Source of the DNA: Bacteroidota bacterium
Lineage (GTDB): Bacteria > Bacteroidota > Bacteroidia > Bacteroidales > JACABE01
DNA length: 46,690 nt
Assembly (NCBI GenBank): GCA_013377005.1
Contig: JACABE010000018.1
Location: 28,753-75,442, forward strand
Direction: 5' to 3'
Made by a program: the position numbers and the translations under genes. The notes below the pieces were generated by a model, which was not told the origin of the DNA, did not search any database, and saw only the letters and a program-made list of their open reading frames with translations. Numbering within the stretch: position 1 is the stretch's first letter; the number at the start of each line of letters is the position of its first letter. Shown piece after piece: positions 1-7,803 of the stretch.

Positions 1-320
1 TTGTACTCGTTCCACTAGCTCCGGATGGCAATGTCCAGATATATGTTGTTGCATTCGCAATTATTGGGACTGTATATGTTACATTATTCTGTCCCTGACA
101 TACTGGTGTTGTTCCTGTTATCACTCCTGCTGCCGAAGGTAATGGATTGACTGTTATTGCCAATGATGATGACGCTCCATATCCACATAAATTACTTCCT
201 TTTACAGTTATATTTCCTGAAGTTGCTGTATTTGAAAAACTAACAGTTATTGAATTCGTTGTACTCGTTCCACTAGCTCCGGATGGCAATGTCCAGATAT
301 ATGTTGTTGCATTAGCAATT
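1..320 (-). repeat. Near-identical PKD-like module repeat, 258-bp period
   Basis: Bases 1-55 recur exactly at 259-313, and similarity continues past that. The offset of 258 bp equals 86 codons, one PKD-like module, so the repeat lies in frame within the surface-protein gene. At least one further copy may lie left of the window edge. Exact nucleotide identity in modules that otherwise diverge suggests recent duplication or gene conversion. Confidence 0.8.
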
Positions 321-3300
321 GCAGGAACAGTATATGTTTTCGACCACCCTGGGCATATCGGTGTTATTCCTGTTATTGTACCTGCTATGCTTGGTAACGG
401 ATTCACAACAACACTATCTTTAACAAATGCTGTCCCACACTCATTATTTGCAGTTAAAGTTATATATTGTATTCCTGAATCAGAGGCTATGATACAAGGT
501 GAATTGGGTAAAGAAGGGTATGTAAATGAACTACCGGTAAAGGTAGATGTCCACGTGTTGCTTGTAGCTCCGTAGCAATCTTTAATTTTATAATCACCAT
601 TACTTACACATATAGGCATATTCTTCATGCAAATTATTGAACCTTGACATACAGGTGAAGTAAGAGGTAAAAATGTAACTGTCGGTTTATCTTTTATGGT
701 TATAGTTTGAGGTAATGATGTAACAGTACAACCATTATATACAGTTAATGTAATAGAGTAGATGCCCGGTTGAGTAAATTGAATAACGGGATCCTTAGAA
801 TGAAAATCTGTACCGTTTAAATAAGTGATCCCATTGCATCCAGATGTTCCACAATTAATGCTAGAATTAACACAAGATATGTTCCAAGTATAATCAGCAG
901 GTATAGTACAAAAACCTGTTTCATTAGTTTTATTTTTTATATTTACTATTAATGGTAAACATCCTGTAGTACTATCAAGTGTAAATATAGGAATAGGTAA
1001 TGGACTAATACAAATAGTTTTTGAAATAGTATCACCCCCACAAATATTTAAATCACTAAGTGAAATAGTATAATTACCTGATGTGGGAAAATTTATTGTT
1101 AATGGAGTTGATGTCAATGATGCAATAGCAGGAACTGTATTGCAATTTGATGGTAAAGTCCAGTTACGATTTACATTAGTTCCATTTATAATAGAACATG
1201 CACCGGAAGAAGTATCTGTAAGTATAATATTTGAACATACGGAGTAAGGACCAGAAGAAAATGTAAAACCTACTGAGGGTTTACTTTGTATAAATATTGG
1301 CTGAGCATAATTAGGAGGTAGACTTAAACAAGCATTACTTATTAATAATTGAACATAAAATGAATTTGAATAATATGGTGCAGAAAACCCGCAAGAACCT
1401 TTAGTAAAAGTATGGCGGTAAACATAGGTTGAATTTGTTGATGGAGGAACTGGTGGAATTAAATGAATTGAAGGGCTTGAAATTAAAGAAGCTTGATCAT
1501 AAGAATCAATTAGACTACCATCATTAAAGCTAAATACATAACTTGTTCCAGGAGTATTGCTAAAAATATTATCGGATAATGGAAAATCAATAGTAGCTGG
1601 TGAACATAATCCGTTGGCAGATCCTGCAGGTGTAATTATTGTCCCACCAGGATTTGTTCCAACATAGACAATATAATTTTTTGTGGAAACACATGTATTT
1701 CCACCTGTAACCTTATAAGTTAACGTTTTTGATCCTAATGGATAATCATGAGGTAGTGGGTTGAAAACAGGTGGTATTGCATTGAAAGGATTTCCTGTTG
1801 ATGTCCAAGACAATGGGCTACCCCATCCAAACGTAATTTCATAAATTGAATCTGTACTAGATGTGCTAATAAAAGCACTAGATATATTAGTTAAAGTAAG
1901 TGTATTTGGAGGTGTGACTGCACATTTTTTCATAGTGGTTGGAATACCTGAAGTTGGAAAATTACTAAAGCCCCCTGATTGATCAGATTGTAAACACGGG
2001 TTTGGTCGGTGTTTAACAGTAACAGTGTGAGAAATAGTCGTAGAACTACAACCATTAGCATCAGTTACGAATAAGCCAACATTAAAATACGAATTTGCAT
2101 TCCCAAATACATCAAAAACATGAGTTGTATCGTGAAGACTTGGATAAGATGTGACATCTCCAAAATCCCAATTACAAATTATCCCTGTGCTTGTTGGATG
2201 AAAATTTATGGTTGTACCTGAACATGCGTTATCAGGATTAAAAGTAAAACTTGCAGTTGGTAAAGAATTTACTGTTACTATTATACCATTGGAATATACT
2301 CCATTCCCGCAACCATTGCTTCCCTGTACTTTAATTGTTGCGGACCCAGTAAAGCCTGTACTCCAATTAACAATGGCAGAAGCCCCTGTACCGTTTATTG
2401 TTCCAGCTGACACAGGGCTTATGCTCCAATTATAATTAGTACAGTTTGTTCCTCCCGTGGTTGTATAGTTAGAATTAGGTGGGGTTACACATAATGATAT
2501 TGGACCTGTTGGTGTGGCCGGTTGACCGGGTAAAGGGAGTATGTTAATTGAAAAATTGGATGAGTGAGTTCCATTCCCACATGCATTAACTCCAGAAACA
2601 GTTAATATTCCCGAAGTTGCATTATTGGAAAAATCAGCAATAATTGCGTTTGTATTGTTAGCTCCTATTATATTCATTCCTGTACCCGTATAGTTCCAAG
2701 AATATGAAGATACATTGTTAATACTAGAAACTGTGAACCCATCGTCCGTTTCACCCTGACAAATATTGTGGCTGCCAGCTATGTTACTTGCAGCTGAAGG
2801 AACTGAGTTAATTATTGTTGCAACTACTGGAGTTCTATTAGGGTTTTCACAACCAGTAGTTGTATTATAAATTGTAACATAATATGAAGTTGTAGCTGTT
2901 ATTGAAGGTGTAGTGAAAGAAAGACCTGTCCCTAAAAGGGCTCCACCTGTAGAAGATGAATACCAATTATAACCTTCACCTATAGCTGCACCACTTGTAG
3001 CAAAAGTAACTGTTCCAGATCCACATCTTGATACTCCAGATGTAGTAGCAATTGAACTTGACAGAGCATTTATTGTAATAGTTATTGAATTATTAGAAGT
3101 ATCTTTTGGGGTAGTACTAATGATTCTTATTTTATATCCATTCCCTTGTAATGTTCCTACCGGTATAGTTCCTGTAATAGTTCCTGAAGCTATACTTGGT
3201 ATGGATCCAATATTAACTGCTGGTGAACCAAAAATGCCAGTTGCATCTGATAATTCAGCTGTAAAAATATTACTACCTGCAAATGTACCGCTTATAATGT

Positions 3301-3433
3301 AATTAATAGTAATATTATCACCTGTACAATAGGCTGTTGGTGTAATTGAAGCAATAGTAATGGTTTGTGATTGCGTAATTTTACTTAAAAGCAAGCAACT
3401 AATAATTAAAAATAGCAGGTATATTTTCTTCAT
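1..3433 (-). CDS. Large secreted PKD/Ig-like repeat surface protein (partial, 3' end beyond left edge)
   Basis: I read one open frame from the ATG at 3431-3433 leftwards to the window edge, about 1144 codons. I checked codon by codon from the left edge to about 2280 and saw no stop; the rest translates smoothly. It opens with a signal peptide (MKKIYLLFLIISCLLLSKIT, then QSQ). The first domain resembles the N-terminal module common in Bacteroidota surface proteins. An Ig-like module with a WYSSSTGGALLGTG motif follows, then several PKD or PKD-like modules. One of these has the classical CNWDFGD motif (near 2150-2190), and the last two share the YIWTLPSGASGTST motif. Many modules begin with a cysteine (VCQGQ, ICQGE) and end with NxCG, as PKD-like domains do. 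The likely role is an exported adhesin or structural protein. The C-terminus, where a sorting domain would sit, is not in the window. No enzymatic domain is visible in the part seen. Confidence 0.85.
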   Translation of the reverse strand, partial: MKKIYLLFLIISCLLLSKITQSQTITIASITPTAYCTGDNITINYIISGTFAGSNIFTAELSDATGIFGSPAVNIGSIPSIASGTITGTIPVGTLQGNGYKIRIISTTPKDTSNNSITITINALSSSIATTSGVSRCGSGTVTFATSGAAIGEGYNWYSSSTGGALLGTGLSFTTPSITATTSYYVTIYNTTTGCENPNRTPVVATIINSVPSAASNIAGSHNICQGETDDGFTVSSINNVSSYSWNYTGTGMNIIGANNTNAIIADFSNNATSGILTVSGVNACGNGTHSSNFSINILPLPGQPATPTGPISLCVTPPNSNYTTTGGTNCTNYNWSISPVSAGTINGTGASAIVNWSTGFTGSATIKVQGSNGCGNGVYSNGIIVTVNSLPTASFTFNPDNACSGTTINFHPTSTGIICNWDFGDVTSYPSLHDTTHVFDVFGNANSYFNVGLFVTDANGCSSTTISHTVTVKHRPNPCLQSDQSGGFSNFPTSGIPTTMKKCAVTPPNTLTLTNISSAFISTSSTDSIYEITFGWGSPLSWTSTGNPFNAIPPVFNPLPHDYPLGSKTLTYKVTGGNTCVSTKNYIVYVGTNPGGTIITPAGSANGLCSPATIDFPLSDNIFSNTPGTSYVFSFNDGSLIDSYDQASLISSPSIHLIPPVPPSTNSTYVYRHTFTKGSCGFSAPYYSNSFYVQLLISNACLSLPPNYAQPIFIQSKPSVGFTFSSGPYSVCSNIILTDTSSGACSIINGTNVNRNWTLPSNCNTVPAIASLTSTPLTINFPTSGNYTISLSDLNICGGDTISKTICISPLPIPIFTLDSTTGCLPLIVNIKNKTNETGFCTIPADYTWNISCVNSSINCGTSGCNGITYLNGTDFHSKDPVIQFTQPGIYSITLTVYNGCTVTSLPQTITIKDKPTVTFLPLTSPVCQGSIICMKNMPICVSNGDYKIKDCYGATSNTWTSTFTGSSFTYPSLPNSPCIIASDSGIQYITLTANNECGTAFVKDSVVVNPLPSIAGTITGITPICPGWSKTYTVPAIANATTYIWTLPSGASGTSTTNSITVSFSNTATSGNITVKGSNLCGYGASSSLAITVNPLPSAAGVITGTTPVCQGQNNVTYTVPIIANATTYIWTLPSGASGTST

Positions 3434-3579
3434 AATCTAAGTTTCTTTATTGTATTTTTAAAATATATTTGGTTAAATTTTTTTAGTAGGAGAATTTATT
3501 TATTATAAGAAATAAAAATTTTGCTTATTTCATTTTCTGAATAATTATTGAAAAATTTCATTACTATTTTATTATTTTT

Positions 3580-3831
3580 TCATTCTTTAAATTGAGAATA
3601 TTTATTCACCATTCTTTCGTCCATTCTCAATAGTGAGAACCTCTGCCCGAACACTCGTTTGAACTTTCTCAACTGTGAGAATCTTTGTCAGACTCCTCGT
3701 TTGAGCTTTCAGAGGCCTCCGCTTCTTTGCCCGAGCACTCGTTCAAGTTTTCGGAGGGTTCTGCTTCCTTGCCCGAGCTCCCGTTCATCCATTCAGATGT
3801 TTCGGGTTGTTTGCCCGTGCTATCGTATGAA
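3580..3831. repeat. Imperfect 42-bp tandem repeats (five units plus one decayed unit)
   Basis: Units run 3622-3663, 3664-3705, 3706-3747, 3748-3789 and 3790-3831, each exactly 42 bp. A degenerate sixth unit lies at about 3580-3621. Shared words are TTTGCCCGAGCACTCGTT and the CATTC/CTTTC unit start. The patch is much richer in G+C than its surroundings. Because 42 is a multiple of three, both strands show 14-residue periodic reading. On plus, a 71-codon frame runs 3659-3874. On minus, an S/E/K-rich frame with the motif CSGKEAE is broken by TGA or TGA-like stops in the older units. I do not call a protein here. It lies in a stretch of over 600 bp without a gene, between the surface-protein start and the LuxR-type gene. 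Confidence 0.75.
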
Positions 3832-4014
3832 TATTTGTATTGTTTTATTGCATTATAATTTAGGTTTTAAATAGTCTTAAAGTAAAAATTCGACCGCTTC
3901 GCTGTAATAATTAAATTGATAAATTAAAAAGAACCTACTGTACTTAAGAAAGTAAGTAGTATAATAATTAAACCAATAAAAAAGTCGTTGCAAATATAAT
4001 GTTAATATAGGAAC

Positions 4015-4044
4015 AAAAAAATACCCTAATTAGGGTATTTTGTG
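4015..4044 (-). terminator. Intrinsic terminator after the PAS-LuxR gene
   Basis: A perfect palindrome (AAAATACCCTAA / TTAGGGTATTTT) lies about 20 bp beyond the stop codon of the minus-strand regulator gene. On the minus strand the stem is followed by a run of seven T. The fold is symmetrical enough to act on the plus strand too. Confidence 0.75.
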
Positions 4045-4065
4045 TTAAAAAATAAGGGAATATTA

Positions 4066-4800
4066 TTACAATCCATTTTCTACAGCAAAGGCTGCTAAAG
4101 AAGCCATGCAATGTAATCGTAGTTTTTTTGATATCACTTTTCGATGACTATTAACGGTGTGAGGACTAATATCTAGAGTTTTAGCAATTTCTTTGGTATT
4201 AAAACCCTTAGAAATGTAATGTAGTATTTGCTTCTCTCTTTTTGTTAATGAATCTAATATCAATTTATTCGCTAATTTGATATTTTCTTTCATTATCAAA
4301 TCCATCTGGTTTTTAGTATTCATTTCATGAGATAAATCAACAGCAATCCCTAAAATCAATTCATTTTTACCATTTTGATCTTTTGTAAAAACAGTAGATT
4401 TGCTATAACTCCATCGCCATTGATCATCCCCTTCAGGTTTTATTCTATAAACACCAGAAAATTCCGTATCTCTTTGTTCAGTAAAAGTCAATATACTTTC
4501 TTTTATAACCTTAATATCATCTGGGTGATAATGGCTTAAATACCATTCAATATCTTTGTTTTTTAAATCTTCTATGGGAACACCCAGTCTTTTTTCTGCC
4601 AAAGGATTGCCCCACACTTGTTGTTTGCTTTTACAATCGTTGATATAAACAGCAATAGGCAAGTTATTAATAATACTTTCTAAAAATTTAACTTTTTGTT
4701 TAAGCAAATCAAAGCCTTGTTGTAAATTACTTTCATCAACATTAATGTAACTCCCTTTTAGTAATTGATTAAGCTCATCTATTAGATTGAAATCTCCCAT
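4066..4800 (-). CDS. PAS domain LuxR-type transcriptional regulator
   Basis: This 244-residue protein has a PAS fold at about residues 45-160 (AVYIND... WGNPLAEKRLG ... YHPDDIKVI) and a C-terminal LuxR/GerE helix-turn-helix at about 178-240 (LTKREKQILHYISKGFNTKE, then IAKTLDISPHTVNSHRK). There is no receiver domain with a phospho-acceptor Asp, so it is a one-component regulator sensing through PAS rather than a classical response regulator. The PAS part is of the PAS_3 kind, with the WRWSYSKSTVF strand typical of that group. Its ligand and targets cannot be read from the sequence. It is monocistronic, with a terminator downstream and 413 bp of gene-free DNA upstream. Start is the ATG at 4798-4800. 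Confidence 0.88.
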   Translation of the reverse strand: MGDFNLIDELNQLLKGSYINVDESNLQQGFDLLKQKVKFLESIINNLPIAVYINDCKSKQQVWGNPLAEKRLGVPIEDLKNKDIEWYLSHYHPDDIKVIKESILTFTEQRDTEFSGVYRIKPEGDDQWRWSYSKSTVFTKDQNGKNELILGIAVDLSHEMNTKNQMDLIMKENIKLANKLILDSLTKREKQILHYISKGFNTKEIAKTLDISPHTVNSHRKVISKKLRLHCMASLAAFAVENGL

Positions 4801-5213
4801 AACAAATAGAATTATAAATACTTTAATCTATAAATAAAAATCATTGTTGTCAGAACAAAACTTGAGAGTGAAGTATTACGATTTACTAAATATTTTTTGT
4901 GTTTTGTTTCGATAAAAAACGCTAAAATAAGCAAAAATAACATTTTTTTGAACAATTTGTTTTCAGACAACTAAACAAGCCAAGAGAGTCTATCATACAT
5001 AGAAATAATTCTTAAGGTGAGTTCCAATGCAAAAAAATCACTGATAAAATGCGTATGTTTAAAAGAACACTAAAATAGATGAAAATTTTATGAAAATTCT
5101 CCAGAATGATCGGGAGAGGCTATGGAAAAACTTGAATACGGCTAATAAAGTTACAATTTATAAATATTTCAGCAACTTAATACAATATAGACATAACAAA
5201 ATATCTCTTTCAG
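4801..5213. other. Gene-free stretch upstream of the PAS-LuxR gene
   Basis: About 410 bp of AT-rich sequence has no open frame worth calling on either strand. I saw no strong TAnnTTTG element, hairpin or repeat. It must contain the promoter of the minus-strand regulator, but I cannot place it. Confidence 0.5.
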
Positions 5214-5459
5214 CTATCTTTTTTTCTTACTATTGTAAACAGCAATAATCAATAGCGTAGCCGAAACAATTAATCCCAGCGAAAACAAACCGTATCTTAC
5301 ATTTTTAAACCCATCTCCGGCAATATCGGTATTATCAATAGCGTACATAAAACCATTGATGATAAAAAATATTGCTAACATCACTATTAATATATCTCTA
5401 ACTACTAAGAGTTTTTTTCTTAGTTTTAATTTCTTAACTTTTTTGCTTTCTTCATCCAT
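5214..5459 (-). CDS. Small two-helix membrane protein, function unknown
   Basis: An 81-residue protein starts at the ATG at 5457-5459. It has a very basic N-terminal segment (KKVKKLKLRKK, residues 6-17). Two hydrophobic helices follow, at about 20-42 (LVVRDILIVMLAIFFIINGF) and 56-75 (LFSLGLIVSATLLIIAVYN), and it ends in KKKR. The short loop between the helices (AIDNTDIAGDGF) would face the periplasm if the basic ends are inside. I do not recognise a family. It stands alone, divergent from the phosphate permease gene with about 235 bp between them. Coding is supported by clean composition and topology rather than homology. Confidence 0.6.
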   Translation of the reverse strand: MDEESKKVKKLKLRKKLLVVRDILIVMLAIFFIINGFMYAIDNTDIAGDGFKNVRYGLFSLGLIVSATLLIIAVYNSKKKR

Positions 5460-5645
5460 GGTACAATATTTTATAGTAATTACTGATTATTTGTTCAATA
5501 TTAAATTAACGTTAAATATCAGACAAAGATAATGATTTGATAGTGATATTTTCAAACATTTGTGCAATTTTGCAAACAAATTAATGTTAATTTAATATAG
5601 AGCTATTCTTTTGTTAATATGTTTATTGAAAATAAACAATAATAA

Positions 5646-5677
5646 TTTGCTTATTCTTGTTTATTTAAATACTTTTG
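5646..5677 (+). promoter_or_regulatory. Bacteroidota-type promoter of the phosphate permease gene
   Basis: TTTG at 5646-5649 is followed after 20 bp by TACTTTTG at 5670-5677, matching the TTTG / TAnnTTTG consensus of the primary sigma factor in this phylum. Transcription would begin around 5682-5684. That puts the potential TTG start at 5675 inside the -7 box and leaves the ATG at 5696 as the translation start with a leader of about 12 nt. Confidence 0.7.
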
Positions 5678-5695
5678 GATTTTAAAATAAATATT

Positions 5696-7102
5696 ATGTT
5701 TGGATTAGATACAGGTTTAACCATTTTATTACTTTGCTGTATAATAGCTACGTTAGCTTTTGAATTTATCAATGGATTTCACGATACAGCCAATGCAGTA
5801 GCAACAGTTATATACACAAATACACTAAAACCAAATGTGGCTGTTGTTTGGTCAGGCGTTTGGAATTTTATTGGTGTAAATGTTGGTGGTATTGCTGTTG
5901 CGATAGGAATTGTAAATTTATTACCTATTGAAGCATTAGTCGATCCAAATATTTATCATGTTGTCGCATTGATATTAGCATTAGTATTAACAGCTATAAT
6001 TTGGAATTTAGGAACTTGGTATTTTGGCATTCCCTGTTCAAGTTCACACACTTTAATAGGATCAATTTTTGGAGTAAGTATGGCTTATATGCTTTTACCT
6101 GGAAGTACAGCAGTTGAGTTGAACTGGAAAAAAATTGAAGATGTCGGTTTATCGTTATTAGCTTCTCCTATTTTTGGTTTTGGGCTAGCATTATTATTAA
6201 TGTATATCTTACAAAAAGTAGTAAAAAATAAATTAATATTCAGAGAACCACCAAAGGATAAAAAACCACCATTATGGATACGTTCAATTTTAGTATTAAC
6301 CTGCACAAGTGTTAGTTTTTCGCATGGATCAAATGATGGACAAAAGGGTGTAGGTTTATTAATGATAATATTAATTGGTATTGTTCCGGCGCACTTTGCG
6401 TTAGACCATTCAAAATCGCCAGAGCAATTATTAAAAAATGTTCAGAACATTGAAATTACTTTAAAACAAGCTAATGTAGCAAGTTTTGATACAAAAAATA
6501 CTGCTGAATATATTAAAATTACATCACGAATAGATTCTTTACAGGCTATATTAAGCAATGTAAAATCGTTTAGTGAAATAAAAGATAACAAGCATTTTGA
6601 AGTACGTAAAGACATTTTATTAATTGCAAAAAAAGCAGATGCTTTTATTGCAATTAATAAAGATAAAGGTTTTGATAAAGAAAGAGTAAAAACTATCAAA
6701 TCCGACATTAAAAGCATGAAAGAATATACTGAATATTCGCCTTGGTGGGTTATTTTAATGATTTCATTATCTTTAGGCTTGGGAACTATGGTTGGTTGGA
6801 AAAGAATCGTAGTAACTATTGGCGAAAAAATTGGAAAATCACATTTAACTTATGCACAAGGTGCTACTGCAGAAATTATTGCAGCAAGTACTATTGGAGC
6901 TTCTACATGGTTGGGTTTACCTGTAAGTACAACTCACGTATTATCATCAGGTATTGCAGGTTCAATGGTTGCAGGTAAAGGCAAAAATAATCTCCAGATG
7001 AAAACAGTTAAAAACATTGCCATTGCATGGTTGGTAACACTTCCAGTAACGATTCTAATGTCGGGTGTATTATTTTTATTATTAAGATTGATATTGGCTT
7101 AA
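5696..7102 (+). CDS. Inorganic phosphate transporter, PiT/PHO4 family
   Basis: This 468-residue inner-membrane permease has the two inverted PHO4 signature regions. GFHDTANAVATVIYT lies near the N-terminus with its partner SFSHGSNDGQKGVG at about residue 210. CSSSHTLIGS and GLPVSTTHVLSSG are the paired loop motifs. PiT proteins take up phosphate with protons or divalent cations. Between the half-repeats sits a hydrophilic segment of about 110 residues (roughly 240-350, rich in K, D and I), predicted cytoplasmic and helical, longer than in E. coli PitA. I place the start at ATG 5696 because an upstream TTG (5675) falls inside the promoter -7 box. No PhoU-like gene is adjacent. Confidence 0.9.
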   Translation: MFGLDTGLTILLLCCIIATLAFEFINGFHDTANAVATVIYTNTLKPNVAVVWSGVWNFIGVNVGGIAVAIGIVNLLPIEALVDPNIYHVVALILALVLTAIIWNLGTWYFGIPCSSSHTLIGSIFGVSMAYMLLPGSTAVELNWKKIEDVGLSLLASPIFGFGLALLLMYILQKVVKNKLIFREPPKDKKPPLWIRSILVLTCTSVSFSHGSNDGQKGVGLLMIILIGIVPAHFALDHSKSPEQLLKNVQNIEITLKQANVASFDTKNTAEYIKITSRIDSLQAILSNVKSFSEIKDNKHFEVRKDILLIAKKADAFIAINKDKGFDKERVKTIKSDIKSMKEYTEYSPWWVILMISLSLGLGTMVGWKRIVVTIGEKIGKSHLTYAQGATAEIIAASTIGASTWLGLPVSTTHVLSSGIAGSMVAGKGKNNLQMKTVKNIAIAWLVTLPVTILMSGVLFLLLRLILA

Positions 7103-7111
7103 AAAATTGTG

Positions 7112-7119
7112 TACTTTTG
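7112..7119 (+). promoter_or_regulatory. Promoter -7 element before the DedA gene
   Basis: TACTTTTG matches TAnnTTTG, and a weak -33 (ATTG ending at 7090) lies about 21 bp upstream. Transcription would start near 7125, about 20 nt before the DedA start codon, so DedA and possibly Kup are transcribed apart from the phosphate permease. Confidence 0.55.
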
Positions 7120-7146
7120 CCCGCTTGTTTTTAACACTCTTTTTTT

Positions 7147-7794
7147 ATGATGGACTTTTTGCATTTGCTGCTTGATTTTATCCTGCACATCGACAAATAC
7201 CTGAACGAATGGGTTTCAACTTACCAAACCTGGACCTATTTGATTTTGTTTATTATTATTTTCTGTGAAACAGGACTCGTGGTTACTCCCTTTCTTCCCG
7301 GCGATTCATTGTTGTTTGCAGCAGGTACTATTGCTGCTATGGATGGTCATCCTCTTAATGTAGCCATCCTGATTATTGTAGTTATATTAGCAGCATTTTC
7401 GGGTGATAACACAAATTTCTTTATAGGTCATTTGATTGGCAAAACCGTTTATGAAAAAAACTATAAGCTTATCAAAAGAGAATACCTTGACAAAACCCAT
7501 GCTTTTTACGAAAAACATGGAGGCAAAACATTGGTAATTGCACGCTTTATGCCAATTATCAGAACCTTTGCTCCTTTTGTTGCCGGTGTTGGCGAAATGA
7601 AATACTTCCGTTTTATACCATTTAGCATTATTGGTAATCTTTTGTGGGTTTTTTCTTTTATACTTGCAGGTTATTTCTTTGGCAATATCGATTTTGTAAA
7701 GAAAAATTTCACACTGGTAATACTAACCATTATTTTTATCTCGTTACTTCCACCTGTAGTGGCAATCATAAAACAAAAGTTTTCGAAAAAATAG
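7147..7794 (+). CDS. DedA family membrane protein
   Basis: This 215-residue protein has the DedA/VTT hallmarks. FCETGLVVTPFLPGDSLLFA is at about residues 40-60 and carries the acidic residue and the FLPGDS motif. HGGKTLVIARFMPIIRTFAP is at about 120-140 with the conserved arginines, and GNLLWVFSFILAGYFFG follows. It has several membrane helices and a basic C-terminus (KQKFSKK). DedA proteins are inner-membrane proteins, some of which flip polyprenyl phosphate or phospholipids; which substrate applies here cannot be told. It starts at ATG 7147 (a second ATG follows at once) and is followed after 9 bp by kup, so the two are probably cotranscribed. Confidence 0.88.
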   Translation: MMDFLHLLLDFILHIDKYLNEWVSTYQTWTYLILFIIIFCETGLVVTPFLPGDSLLFAAGTIAAMDGHPLNVAILIIVVILAAFSGDNTNFFIGHLIGKTVYEKNYKLIKREYLDKTHAFYEKHGGKTLVIARFMPIIRTFAPFVAGVGEMKYFRFIPFSIIGNLLWVFSFILAGYFFGNIDFVKKNFTLVILTIIFISLLPPVVAIIKQKFSKK

Positions 7795-7803
7795 CATCAC
7801 ACA

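Noticed and set aside
147-575. 142-codon plus-strand frame in the left edge region
   Set aside because: It is the shadow of the minus-strand surface-protein gene, whose frame is open across the whole region and shows PKD-like motifs.
3659-3874. 71-codon plus-strand frame over the 42-bp repeats
   Set aside because: The frame stays open because the repeat length is a multiple of three. It has a Cys/Arg/Pro-rich product, no promoter and no similarity to a protein I know.
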